Below are positions 32,103-43,068 of a stretch of DNA of 64,000 bases, one piece after another. The notes under the pieces are model-generated. The model worked only from the letters and a program-made list of their open reading frames with translations, made no database searches and was not told where the DNA came from. Source of the DNA: Plazaster borealis (lineage: Eukaryota; Echinodermata; Asteroidea; Forcipulatida; Labidiasteridae); NCBI GenBank assembly GCA_021014325.1, contig CM037472.1, positions 3,844,001 to 3,908,000 on the forward strand. Direction: 5' to 3'. Position 1 is the first letter of the stretch, and the number at the start of each line of letters is the position of its first letter. The translations under genes were made by a program, and so were the position numbers.

Positions 32103-32203
32103 TGCATATGTAGGTATCGGAGGTGAGGTATTTTCCGTAATAGAATCTCCCTAAATCCGCACGGTTTTCTATTCTATCTAAAAAAATTCTCACCTCCGAT
32201 ACC
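32103..32203 (+). repeat. internal complementary region, DIRS element 1
   Basis: The first half (tgcatatgtaggtatcggag ...) repeats the right terminal sequence. The second half (tctccctaaatccgc ... cctccgatacc) is the reverse complement of the extreme right end, 32362-32423. In DIRS elements this region pairs with both ends to form the circular intermediate. Confidence 0.88.
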
Positions 32204-32251
32204 ATCCCGCCCTGATGAATATCCTAAAAATAAACCAAAGGGTGAAAAAAG

Positions 32252-32423
32252 AAGGACGATTCGTATGGGCTCTTGGGAGGTGCAGTGTGTGGGTGACGTA
32301 CAATAGTAGCCTTTGTTGTTGTGTCAGCAAATTGCTTGCGCATGCGCATAGAAATGCATATGTAGGTATTGGAGGTGAGTATTTTCTTGGATAGAATAGA
32401 AAATCCCTGCGAATTTAGGGAGA
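32252..32423 (+). repeat. right inverted terminal repeat with extension, DIRS element 1
   Basis: 32252-32366 is inverted relative to 25906-26015; 32367-32423 is the right-only extension ending aatttagggaga. The end was set by its match to the internal complementary region. Host repeat resumes with ttatcttaacttgtg at 32424. Confidence 0.88.
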
Positions 32424-32956
32424 TTATCTTAACTTGTGTTTTTATTTTTGTAAAATATAAGGCAAATCACCCCTCTGCCCCTCTTAACCAACGAGTCCCC
32501 ATACACCCATGCCTATTTGTTTCTCTTCCCAGTCCCCCCTCACCCATCCTGATCTCCTGTCACTTCCATACCAAACAAGTAGGCAGTGGTCAAGTGCATA
32601 CAAGTTAATGTCCCCTATTGTTAATGTCCCCACCCCTATAATATCTTTTGATCAAATGATTGTTTTTCCATTAGTCATTGTTTTTTCTATCGGGCCATTG
32701 GCAGCTCGCCATGGCAGCTTCGCTGTTCTAGTTTGTGTCTAAAACTTGGCCTTTTTGCCCATCATTACACTGATCAAAATGGGTTTTTTTTTAAGGCAAG
32801 CTGCGAAGCGGAGTGAGCCTATATGTAATGCCATTTTCCGTCCGAACGTCTGTCAGTGTGTATGTTAATGTTTTAGCTATGATGCTTCAACCTTTAAGTA
32901 TTGTTGTATCGATGTATCGACTTCAAATCATATCAAATGTTGCCACCAACATGCAG
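32424..32956 (+). repeat. host repeat right of DIRS element 1
   Basis: ttatcttaacttgtg, gagtccccatacacccatgc, aagtaggcagtggtcaag and ttttgatcaaatg are shared in order with 34363-34690. A new array head (gctgcgaagcggagtgagcc) follows at 32798. Confidence 0.8.
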
Positions 32957-34218
32957 GGGTTGCCCTTAACTTTTTTTCAACTAGCCAGCAGGACCAGTTG
33001 GCTTGATTTTTAACTGGTCCGCAAGGTTTTTGACTGGTCCATCAGTTTTTTAATAACATTTTTCATACTGATATGATTGAAACAATGTCCTGATTTTCGA
33101 TCATCGCTATTTCAATTCAATGAATTGCAAGGTCAAGTTAACTATACATTGATAGCCATACTTTATTATGTTGACAGTTATTATTGTGTTCGTTAGGAGT
33201 ACGTTTACTTGTTGATGGCGTAACAATTTTGTTGTCATTATTATTAAATGAAAAATAATATTAATAACTTAACTTAACACAGGTGAGATTTTTCAGAAGC
33301 AAATTGGAAATGATCTTTGGATAGTTTCAGTTCATAGATGATGGTTTCAGTATCCAAAGACAGCAAGTAATTCCATGGGACAAGTACTTTTTTATGAAAG
33401 AAAATGCTTGTGGTTAATTAAAAACAAATAACTTTAAAACCGACTTGATAAAAAACCCAATGAACTTCTAATTGATGATTGTCATTAATCTACGGTACAT
33501 GCTGGTCCGAAGAAGGAGGGTTAGTGTGCGCATGATCGCTGTAGACAATAGCAGTCCTTCAATCACCCCGCAAAATAAACCACCCAAAACAACAAAACAA
33601 AATCAAGAAGAGAACATCTTACATTATACCATAAAATACTCTTTTTGTTCATCCACAGTATCCTTAATTCATTGGTCATTTTTTGTAAGCCTATACAGAC
33701 TTTCTGTAGTTTTTTGTAAACAACCTAAAATTTCCACGGAACTGTGCTCCGTTGACCATGCTGTCGACAGAATTTGCGTGCGTACCAGCAACGACAATGT
33801 TGTAGATTACAGCGTGCGCGCACCAGGGATGAATAACCGCTTTTCCCGAGCATGCGTCAAATCTTTGGTCAAGGCGTTTTGTATGTTGTCGCCTAATTTC
33901 ACCAATAGAGGGCGTTTACTCTCGCGCTATTGAATTGTTCTAAAACGCCCTCTAGCGTTCAATGTTTATTGCGTTTATTGTCGCATGCAAAGTAACAAAA
34001 TAAAAGACTACACGCCTGTAAATTGGAAACGGTGTGTCGCACGATCGTGCTTTGTGTACATGCATGTACATGTACATCGTGATCGTTATGTGTTGAGCGT
34101 TTCGCTGCACTTATATTTTTGACTGGCCAGCCGGACCACTTGGCAATGTGTTTCAGGTGGTCCGCCGCCGTTTCAACTGGCATTTGGCCAGCGGACCACC
34201 GCTAAGGTCAAACCCCTG
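32957..34218. mobile_element. 1262-bp hAT-like insertion with 8-bp duplication
   Basis: acatgcag lies directly on both sides (32949-32956 and 34219-34226) and the array unit reads through if the insert is removed. Left gggttgcccttaac and right gctaaggtcaaacccc(tg) are inverted. Subterminal ctggtccg / ccggaccac words recur near both ends. No transposase recognised; a 153-codon frame at 33472 has no family features. Confidence 0.82.
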
Positions 34219-34740
34219 ACATGCAGATTCATATCAAAAGAGTATAACTCATGATTGTGACACTGTTTCCAGTTGAATGAGCTAAAACAACAACAATATA
34301 AAAAGGTTTTAGAATATGGATGCTTCCAAAAGTGCTGAAATTTTATAAATTTATAATTATCTTAACTTGTGTAAAATATCGGGTAAATCAACCACACTTC
34401 GCTCCCCCCGTTAACCAATGAGTCCCCATACACCCATGCCTATTTGGTTCTGTTCCAAGTCAGCCCTCACCCATCCTGAGCCCCTCTGTCACTCCCATAT
34501 CAAACAAAGTAGGCAGTGGTCAAGCAAGGTTTTAGCCAGTATTTGGTTAAAGGGTGTCCAAATTTGTTGGAAATTTAAAGACCGGGTGTCTAAATTGTTC
34601 ACTTACAATACATTCACATGTAAATGACAGATAAATACAAGTTTGTTATGTCCCCACCCCTAATAACATCAGTTGATCAAATGTTTGGTTTTTGTTTTTA
34701 AAATCGCGCGATCCGCAGCTCGACATGGCAGCTTCTAGAT
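34219..34740 (+). repeat. second copy of array plus downstream repeat (empty DIRS site)
   Basis: Runs from gacatgcagattcatatc through gaatgagctaaaacaac, ttttagaatatgga, aaaagtgctg and ttataattatcttaacttg without a break. It gives the pre-insertion structure for DIRS element 1. A gggtgtccaaat repeat is inserted at about 34526-34640. Confidence 0.8.
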
Positions 34741-36471
34741 TACATCATGAAACCATTTTAAAAATAGTTTTACTTAATTACGTGTAATAAATAAACACTC
34801 ATTTACCTTTCTATATAAAGAACAATAATGTTATTTTCCTTCAAGTTCATCTTGAAGGATGTCAATTTTGATGACCCTCCCCCCAAATAAAATAAATGAA
34901 TAGGCCTATAAACTAAATAAATAAATTCAAATATATTGATAATAATACTAAACTAGACATTAGGTGTTTGTGGACAAACACAAAGCTGTTCCTTGTAGTT
35001 TTGCTTTGATTAAGCGCTCCAGACCTTTAAAGTGGGTCTGACTTCGAGATAGAAGACAATTCACCTTTGACATGCCCCTATTTTGACTATAAATGTGCCA
35101 ATCAAAACCTAAACCTAACCTTCATTCTGATACTGACTCTAAAAAACTGAACAGGTCTCACAAGTTACATGTAGTACCTAAACTGAACTACCTCTCATAT
35201 CAAGGAACAGGTCTCACAAGTTAGTACATATATGATTAGGGGCCTATACAAATCGTAAAAAATCTCCTAGATTCTTAAAAAGAGTAGGTTGGATACAGCA
35301 TTTTTTCTGACTACAAAATGTCTGTTTCCAGATGATGTAAATTGCTCATTCCAAGCAATCAGGTTTTTGTTGTGTTTTTCGCTGTATTAAAATAATGTCA
35401 GTATTTCTTGCATTTATTCTCCTTTTCATCAGTGCCTAAGTGTTATACAAGAATCCAAAGTTGCTAGGCCAGATTGGTTTGGGGGCTGAATTTCTTTTAG
35501 CGTACATTGTAAGGAGTTTGTACGCAGCAGCTTCTCACCCCCTCACCCCCGGCCATCGATGCACCTAGAAAAATGTATGTTTTGGAGGGGGCTGTGTGGA
35601 GAAACTTGTTCGGCTTGTGTGTGTGTGTAGGAAGGGAGGGGGAGGGGAAGGGGGGTTGCCTAATATGTAGGCCTTTGGTAACCAGTGAATTGCACAAAAA
35701 AGTGATCAGTAAGGAACTATCTGGCCTGATGCTTTGTTTTTGAAAGGGCAAAGACATCAAGGTGTTCTCTCCTTAGTAAAGTGCACCTCTATGAGCAAAT
35801 TGCAAATTTCTGTTGGAACAGTTCAAGTGGCACCCATGCAATGACCAGGGGTAACAGAGGCAGTTGCCTTTGTGAAGTATCAGGCCTGAACTATAGTTTA
35901 ACTAAAAAACAAATTCCTGATCCCTGTTTTTTTCCCCCAGATACATGGTAACATTATGAGGCTGTTCAAGAGCTAGAAGTCCTGACATTTTTTTGTATGT
36001 ACCTACTTACTTAGCATGGAGTTGAGTGTGGTGTAGACTTGAGTATAGTAAGGTATGTCCAGAGATTTTATGCTATTTGATTGTATGCTTCTTTGTTTTA
36101 CCCAACACTGATGTGTTATTAGCGAAAAACCAGCTCTTTAGTGAAAGCAGAAAAATCTGCGCTTAATATAATAAGCATATTTTATAGGTAGCAATGAATC
36201 GCTGCTTCTGTGCATACACATATATGTAAATCATGTTTCTAAGTGTTTACTATTTGATGTTTGTTCTTCAATGACAGGCAGCTAGCACAGAATTTTGGTG
36301 CTTACCCTGTAAGAGGATAATGACCAAATTACACAGTAAGCAAAGCCATGAAATCGGCTCCAGATGTCTTTAACCACAAGACCAACAAGTATACCCAGTA
36401 TGATTATGTTAAAACTGATTTATTTTCAGTAATCACCTTATAAAGATATTTTCTTGATCGTTACTTTGCAG
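34741..36471. other. gene-free stretch
   Basis: AT-rich. gaacaggtctcacaagtta occurs twice (35150 and 35205). A GTGTGT run lies near 35617. No gene recognised. Confidence 0.45.
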
Positions 36472-36587
36472 GTTGTCAACACTCAGTGCAGTCATTGTGT
36501 GGTGAATGCAATGCTGGAGCTGCTCTCTGAAGAAAAGATGTACCCCTCCCCGATCCTACCATCCCTTGACAGAGAAGTGTTACAAAG
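36472..36587 (+). CDS. candidate exon, unidentified
   Basis: Follows a plausible acceptor (cgttactttgcag) and is open in the frame VVNTQCSHCVVNAMLELL, with a possible but weak donor, caaag|gtttga. The same frame stays open to 36744. I recognise no family, and no linked exon was found. May be chance. Confidence 0.2.
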
Positions 36588-36744
36588 GTTTGAATTAATG
36601 CAGTCTTTCAATAACCAAAATAAACTTGTTCTTTGCTGGGGGAGAAATCTTTCTTTCCTGGAGCAGATCAGCCTGCCTTCAGACAGATACAATTGTGACA
36701 TCCATCAAACATTTCAGTGCACCTTATCAACTCCTGCTCTATAG

Positions 36745-39054
36745 TAATTTTTTTCTTTCAGATGGCTGCCCAGGATATCCAGTACGTCTTTTTCTGGCAA
36801 GGTGAAGTAGACAAACCATCCATACAGTTGAGAAGTTCTCCTACTAGGATGGAAATGGCCACCAGGGGCAATGGATAGGTATCTTGACTTCTTCAATGTG
36901 GAGTCCAGACACTCTTGATGGCTGCCTAATTCCACTTAACCTTTTTGTTTGGCTGAGACATAATTTGGAGGAACAGTCCTTAGAGGTAAGACAATCTCCT
37001 GAATAAAGCCAGTCAGTGAAGTAATGGGGTAATAGGCATGAGATTATTGCTGTGAATATCTACTCTCTTAGGCGATAGCTCTTTTCTCCCCCGGTTCACG
37101 AACAGCTCCCCGGTATCCCAACTGGTTTGCTCAAACCGGGCGAGCAACTGGGTGAGATTCACACTTGTCCGGTTCAAGTGAATGACTTATTGGCACAGCT
37201 TCAAGCTGGTCCATTTAGGGCCATTGTTGCCAAGTTTACAGCCCTGGCTCTGCTTCTTGAACCAAACAATTGACACAACTTAAAGCTGGGAATAATGCGC
37301 CAGAGGCGGACAATGGGTCGAGCCGAGCGGCAATATCAAAGGCATGCTCTCGGCTGGATTCAAAACCACAGGTTAAAAAAACTGTTACTGCAACTGTATA
37401 CAAATCTGGTTCCCAACCTATCTTATTGACGAAACGTGTCATCGCAAATGGGAGCCAAACAAAATAAGGCAAACTACGGCCTCAATCGTTACAGGAAAAA
37501 CATCGGACGAAATAGCGATTTCGCTCGATAAGATTGGTACTGAGTGCTACTGTAGTAATACATCATTGGAAACAGTATCACCTCCATGGTATCATACAAT
37601 ATTATTTCACAGTAAAAAATGGTCATACAGAACAAGAAAATAAACGTATTTTAAGTAGTAAGTGTAAATCTCCTGTTGTTTGCAGCAGCAGTTGGTCAAT
37701 AATCCTTTAACAATAGCAAGTAATATGTATACCCCATTATTCCCTTCTGGAAGTGTGGCAAGGGAGTTCGGTCGGTAAGCTAATAATCCTACCCGCTTCA
37801 ATAACTTAACGCTCACAGCTCCAGACCAGACCGATATCGGTTGGGAAGAACAAACCGATTGAGATTGAAATAAAACAGTGAATACCGCGAGCGAGCTACT
37901 GGGGGGGGGGGGATTCATGAACTGGGGGAGAAAAAAGCTAACGCCTTAGTACCTGATCAGTACTCAACATGTGTTTTTAAATATATTTGCTTCTTCTCAA
38001 GGATAGCTACCTTAATAATGCCTTACAACATTTCCTTTTCACATCCAGCTGACAGGAATAATCTTGCTGGTAGTCAGCCCTCACAGTCAAGATGTCTCAA
38101 CTACTTGAATACAGACACTTCAGTGATGAGATCTGAGACAGGGAGAGTATGCTGATATATGATCATGGTGAGTTAAAACTTATGAAATATGCAAATCTGT
38201 AGCTAATTGGAATAACAACTTCAACCCTTATAGGTCTTGAGCTAGATGAAGCGACAATCAACCACACTGGGGAAACATACCCACAGTGCTCAGTTTAGTC
38301 ACTAGCCTGATATAGAAACACTAAAAGGGCTAGCTGAGGGCTAGTCAAACTGTGCATGCCTACCGGTGACATACCTCCATAGTTTCTGTCATCCCAAAAG
38401 GTCGCCACCACTGGGCCTTCTAAAACTACTGTACCCTTGTGATCACTGGCCAAACAGTAGCCCATACTGATCAGACCATTAAGACCATCCGGATTTCCCA
38501 GGTCCTGTTTAGTTGGTAAGAAGACAAAAACGGTTAATGTGGCAATTTTGTGTCACAACCATGCAAGGCCACCGAAGCTTTCTTTATATGGCTTTTGAGA
38601 AATGACAGCCACTGTGGCATGTCTAGTTCCAAAGCTTTCAGGGGCCAACAATTAAAAAGCTGGTTGCTCCGGCATTTGCCTCATAGTCATGCGAGGCCAC
38701 CGTAGCTTGCCCGGGCCTCTTGGAACAGCCATTTCAGAACTTCTGCTACTGGCTAGCCCCCAACGGCAGTCATTACAGCCGGGCAGACTCTCTGGGGAGA
38801 AAGCTATAGTTCTATATAGTGTGCCATCTTTGGGCATTTTTTTCTGTATTGGCGGTATCGCCACCGAGTGCCGGACAAGTCCACGGCGCTTACTAATACA
38901 GGCTTTATAGAACTGACAGTTTAAACACAACGGAAGGAATTTATGCCCCCCTTTCAGCTTTCAAAAGGTTTAACAACCAATGTCTAACTTTTTAGAGTGA
39001 TGAATGATGATTTATATGGTTTAACTTTGCTTGCCCTAATTATTTTAATCTGAT
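36745..39054. other. gene-free stretch
   Basis: Only short frames. gatggctgcc appears twice within 36770-36930, and a 12-G run lies at 37901. An exon-like piece after tttcacatccag at 38050 is only partly open and was not accepted. Confidence 0.4.
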
Positions 39055-39884
39055 CAGGAGATGGAGGACGGAGAGATCATTCAGCTCAAAATATTTTACC
39101 CATAAACCTCCCCCTAAAAAGATGATAGAAAGAAAGAAAACAAATGTTTGAAGCTTCAACGCAAACTACTTGCTAAACTTTCTCACAAAGTACTATGGTC
39201 TACTGTTAACAAAAATAAACAATAAGAAAAGACAAGATTAAAAATCAAGTAATATTTTATCACACTGTAAAGAAAAACTGAAACCATCCATCACTGGAGG
39301 AGGGGGGCCTCACCAGTTTTAATCCCCCCTGCAATGTATTTTGCACATTCAAATTCTTGGCTAACACACAATTTCTTATTTGTAAACTTGACCTTTTAGA
39401 GCAAGAGATGTAGCTTATACAGTAATAGTTCCCTGAAATCAAGTGCAGATGGAATCCCCACTACTGACACCTTAAAGGCTGCAGGGTATGAAGGAGAGCA
39501 ACGCGTATGAAAACATCAGTATCATCAAGACATCTTAAGCTGTTCATCTATGAATCATGAATGAACAACCCAGCAATTTGCTGTCATCAATAGTAAGATA
39601 TTGTAGATGTGTTAGTTTGATACTTGATGTTTCGTTATCGTCGTATAGTGGGCTGTTTTTGCAGCACTATACAGTTAACATCTTGTGAATCAGTACACCA
39701 TTGCAATCAAAATTTGAAATTGGAGATTTTAGAGCCTTGGTTGTGCCGAGATACGATTTGTTGTGCCTAGATACCCTTTGTTGTGCCTGGATTCGGATAT
39801 TTGATTGGAGGGGGAGCGGTTTGATTCAGAATCGATGGTGGTACAACACGGAAAATTCCGAATAGTTAAAGGGACCTGGACATT

Positions 39885-40150
39885 TGCACGTGGCATTTGG
39901 GGTCCTACTTCCGTTGTTGGCTGATCTTAAAGGTGTATCGGGCTCCTCGACCGGCGGGGATAGTACCGGTGTTATCAGAAATGGTTGTCCCAACGGGAGT
40001 AGTCCCTAGTCTTTGGCCGTGGGGGCTAGTGGACCGCGTTAGTACGGTAGGGGACTGCCTCAGAAACTGGTTCGCTGGGGTGGCGGACCGGACCCTTCCG
40101 AAAGGGAGGTGCAATGGCTCTGACGATCTCGGAAAGCCCGTGGGGCTGGT
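39885..40150. other. GC-rich conserved module, copy 1 (unidentified)
   Basis: About 265 bp of GC-rich sequence in AT-rich surroundings, about 95% identical by eye to 40911-41175. Both strands hold open frames: plus reads SLWPWGLVDRVSTVGDC, minus reads HLPFGRVRSAT. The few differences do not clearly favour one frame. It could be a small ORF, an RNA or a repeat end. I do not recognise it. Confidence 0.4.
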
Positions 40151-40721
40151 TTAACCTTGTCCTAGTCATTGAAATATCCTGATCAGTTCAAAATATTCCA
40201 CCCAAATACTTCCCCTACATAGATAACAGAAAGAACTTTTTATGAAAACAAAGGATAAGAAAAGTAATGGTTTGTAAATTAGAAAAACAATTATGACTTT
40301 TCACAGTGTAAAGAAAAACTGATATCACTGAGGGTGTCCTCTCCAGTTTTGAATCGCCCCATGCAGGAGTTTTTGCACATTGAAATTGTTGGCTTCCATC
40401 CAATTTTGTATCTGTTAACTTGACCTTTCAGGGCCACAGATGTAGCTAATAGTTCCCTGAAATCAAGTGCGGAGGGAATCCCCACTACTGATATCTTGAA
40501 GGCTGCAGGGTAAAAAGGAGAGCAATGCCTATGAAAACATCAGTATCATCAAGACATCCTTGCAGTTCATCTATGAATCATGAATGAACAACCCAGCAAT
40601 TTGTTGTCACCAATAGTAAGATAACATAACAGTTAACATCTTGTAAATAAGTACACCATTGCAAGCCAGCACATATGCCTTCTTTTGAAACTGGAGATCT
40701 TAGAGCCTTGGTAGTGCATTT

Positions 40722-40806
40722 CGATATGATGGACGAAGTTTCGATATGATGGGCGGAGTTCCGATATGATGGGCGAAGTTCGATATGATGGGCGAGGTTT
40801 CGAATT
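40722..40806. repeat. 20-21-bp minisatellite, four to five copies
   Basis: cgatatgatggacgaagttt and variants (gggcgaagtt, gggcgaggtt). At the equivalent place in unit 1 (39738-39795) stands a different minisatellite, tttgttgtgcctagatac. Confidence 0.85.
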
Positions 40807-40910
40807 GTTGGGCCTGGATTCGGAGATTTGATTGGAGGGGGAGCGGTTCGATTCGGAATCGATGGTGGTACAACACGGAAAATTCCGAGTAGTTAAAGGG
40901 ACCTGGACAT

Positions 40911-41258
40911 TTGCACGTGGCATTTGGGGTCCTACCCCCGTTGTTGGCTGATCTTAAAGGTGCATCGGGCTCCTCGACCGGCGGGGATGGTACCGGTGTT
41001 ATCAGCAAAATGGTTGGCCCAGCGGGGGTAGTCCCTAGTCTTTGGCCGTGGGGGCTAGTGGACCGCGTTAGTACGGTAGGGGACTGCCTCAGAAACTGGT
41101 TCGCTGAGGTGGCGGACCGGACCCTTCCAAAAGGGAGGTGCAATGGCTCTGACGATCTCGAAAAGCGCGCGGGGCTGGTATCCTGGGACCTGCAAGTGGT
41201 GGCCCTGCTTAAGACTGACCTTACCAGGATGATATTTGCAAAATTCAAAACTGACTGA
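40911..41258. other. GC-rich conserved module, copy 2 (unidentified)
   Basis: Second copy of the module. The plus frame opens at 40911 and runs 115 codons; the minus frame is open for 182 codons over 40700-41248. Reading frames in copies 1 and 2 stay parallel over the module, but frames on both strands at once usually reflect base composition. Confidence 0.4.
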
Positions 41259-41524
41259 AATAAAATGCTTGCAATGGTGTATTTATATATAATGGTGTAC
41301 TTAAATACTTAAATATTTTAGACTTTTAATTATAAGCTTATGAATCCATGTTTTGCATTACTTTTTGTGATTTTAAACTTTGTCAGTGGTGTATATAGTA
41401 CTTTTGACTGGTTGTTTTGGCCCCCAAATAAGTATTCACTGGTATAATTTTTGTATTTTAAATTTTTTGTAATAAATGTAATTGCGTTTTTGTTTTGTCA
41501 CATATATGGGTCTTGTTACTCTAC

Positions 41525-42645
41525 AAAACCCGTGAAAATGCACTGGAGCGTCTTGTTATTGTTCCTTTTCTCAATAATTCACAGACAAATTTAGATATTA
41601 CAAAAATGAACAAGTAACAAGAGTATTATATCTAGAATTAAAAATCATATATAATATTTAAGGTTTAAACAAAAAATACTAAAAAAAAATAAATAAAATT
41701 GTTTTAATAGAGAAGGGGAAATACTTTTCCTGTAACAAAAATTAAGTCAGGGATCAGATAATGAATTAATGATAATAAAATATACATGTGTAAACTATTA
41801 TTTTTGAACAAATGAATCGTTCTTAGGACTTTACTAAAAACAATTATTATGATTATTTATTAAAATTCCATAACCACTAACATCTGAAAATCAATAACTT
41901 CTATGATTAAAATTACTAAAATCAAATGACCACATTACCAGTAGCATTATGGTATTATATTCAAAAGACAAATAACAATTTATAAATTCATGATAAAACA
42001 GGATAAAATATTGCACTAAATACTTGCTATGAAAATAATTGCATTTACATATCTATACAGATAGAATACTGATAAAAAAGACTCACAATCACAATTTAAA
42101 CTAATAAACAGAGTTTATATGTATGTTATGTCTGTCCATATACAATGGAATGTGTCACAATGTTCTTGAATTCGACAAAAAATTGTGATAAAAGTAATAT
42201 AGTGTCTCATAGAAGGGCATTATTGTTTGTCCAAAGACCTTTGAAAATGCACTGGAATGTCTTATTATTTGATTTCACCATAATTCATAGAAAAAAATGG
42301 ACATGTGACACGTTTTCCCATGTAACAAGATTATGAAAATACAAAACATAACAAAAAAATACAGAGTTGGGTGATCACACAAGGATTTAATAATAAATAT
42401 AAACCATGAACCTTGTTTCTTTTTTTAAATATTAATGGTTTGTAGTTAGGGCTTTGTTGACAATAGCATCTGTTCTACAAAACAAGTCATTATGATTTTA
42501 CATTGAATTAAATCTCACCACTAACATCTCAAAAGAAGTGAAATAACCTCTTTGGTTTGATTAAAATTACTAAAACAAGTAACCACATTGCAAAATAGCA
42601 TTAATCAGTAGAGAAAATAACAATTTATAATTTATAGTTTTTAAG
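41525..42645. repeat. diverged tandem duplication, about 650-700 bp
   Basis: Ordered matches: gaaaatgcactggagcgtct/gaaaatgcactggaatgtct (41535, 42243), ccactaacatct (41873, 42522), gattaaaattactaaaa (41904, 42558), ataacaatttata (41971, 42618). AT-rich and non-coding. Confidence 0.7.
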
Positions 42646-42820
42646 TATGCTTTTTGTCTAATAGTTCATGAATCTGACAATATGTGATGAAGGTTCTGTA
42701 GTGTCTTCTACTAACAATCCATAATTAAATTAGGGTTTGAATTAAAATTTAACATATCCTATGATAATTTTTGTAAGACAAGTTCTATACTTTCAAGTCT
42801 ACTTCACTCAACTTGCCCGA

Positions 42821-42960
42821 AGAGCCACTACTAATGCATTTTCCCTAACTGACAGGTTTAATCGCTAAGAGTTTTATGTGTACGCAACAGCGCCCTCTGT
42901 GGTCTTTCCCACAATGCCCGGCAGCCCGGCCGCCATGTTATCTTCTTTTTTTTCTCTTAG
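42821..42960 (+). repeat. left inverted terminal repeat, DIRS element 2
   Basis: agagccactactaatgcatt, a tgacaggtttaat-like word and gtacgcaacagcgcc are inverted at 47850-47972. It ends with ttttttttctcttag, which resembles a splice acceptor. Confidence 0.88.
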
Positions 42961-43068
42961 CGCTGACCCAATGTAGATGTGTTTTTTTTACAGCTCTAAG
43001 AAGTGTTGAGTTATTCCTATAAGAGTTACATGTTTGAACAAACAGTTTTCAGTGTATAAGAGTTACCT

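Larger units (their letters stand above)
25906..32423 (+). mobile_element. DIRS-type tyrosine-recombinase retrotransposon, element 1 (degenerate)
   Basis: A 6.5-kb element with inverted terminal repeats, gag, RT/RNase H and tyrosine recombinase regions in DIRS order, and an internal complementary region near the right end. There is no integrase or protease and no flanking target duplication, as expected when integration uses a tyrosine recombinase. A related repeat without the insertion, at 34219-34420, shows the empty site. All coding regions are broken and a hAT-like element sits between RNase H and recombinase. Its ends differ from elements 2 and 3, so it is another family. Confidence 0.9.
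39055..41235. repeat. about 1.02-kb segmental tandem duplication
   Basis: Unit 1 is 39055-40165, unit 2 about 40178-41235. Matching landmarks lie about 1022-1026 bp apart: gcagggta at 39480/40502, aacccagcaatttg at 39568/40590, ggcatttggggtcctac at 39893/40919. The strongest identity is in the GC-rich ends described separately. Confidence 0.85.

Noticed and set aside
33472..33933. 153-codon frame as a hAT transposase
   Set aside because: No hAT dimerisation or catalytic motifs; the surrounding element looks non-autonomous.
38050..38165. Exon after tttcacatccag
   Set aside because: Only one frame is partly open and it stops before the candidate donor.
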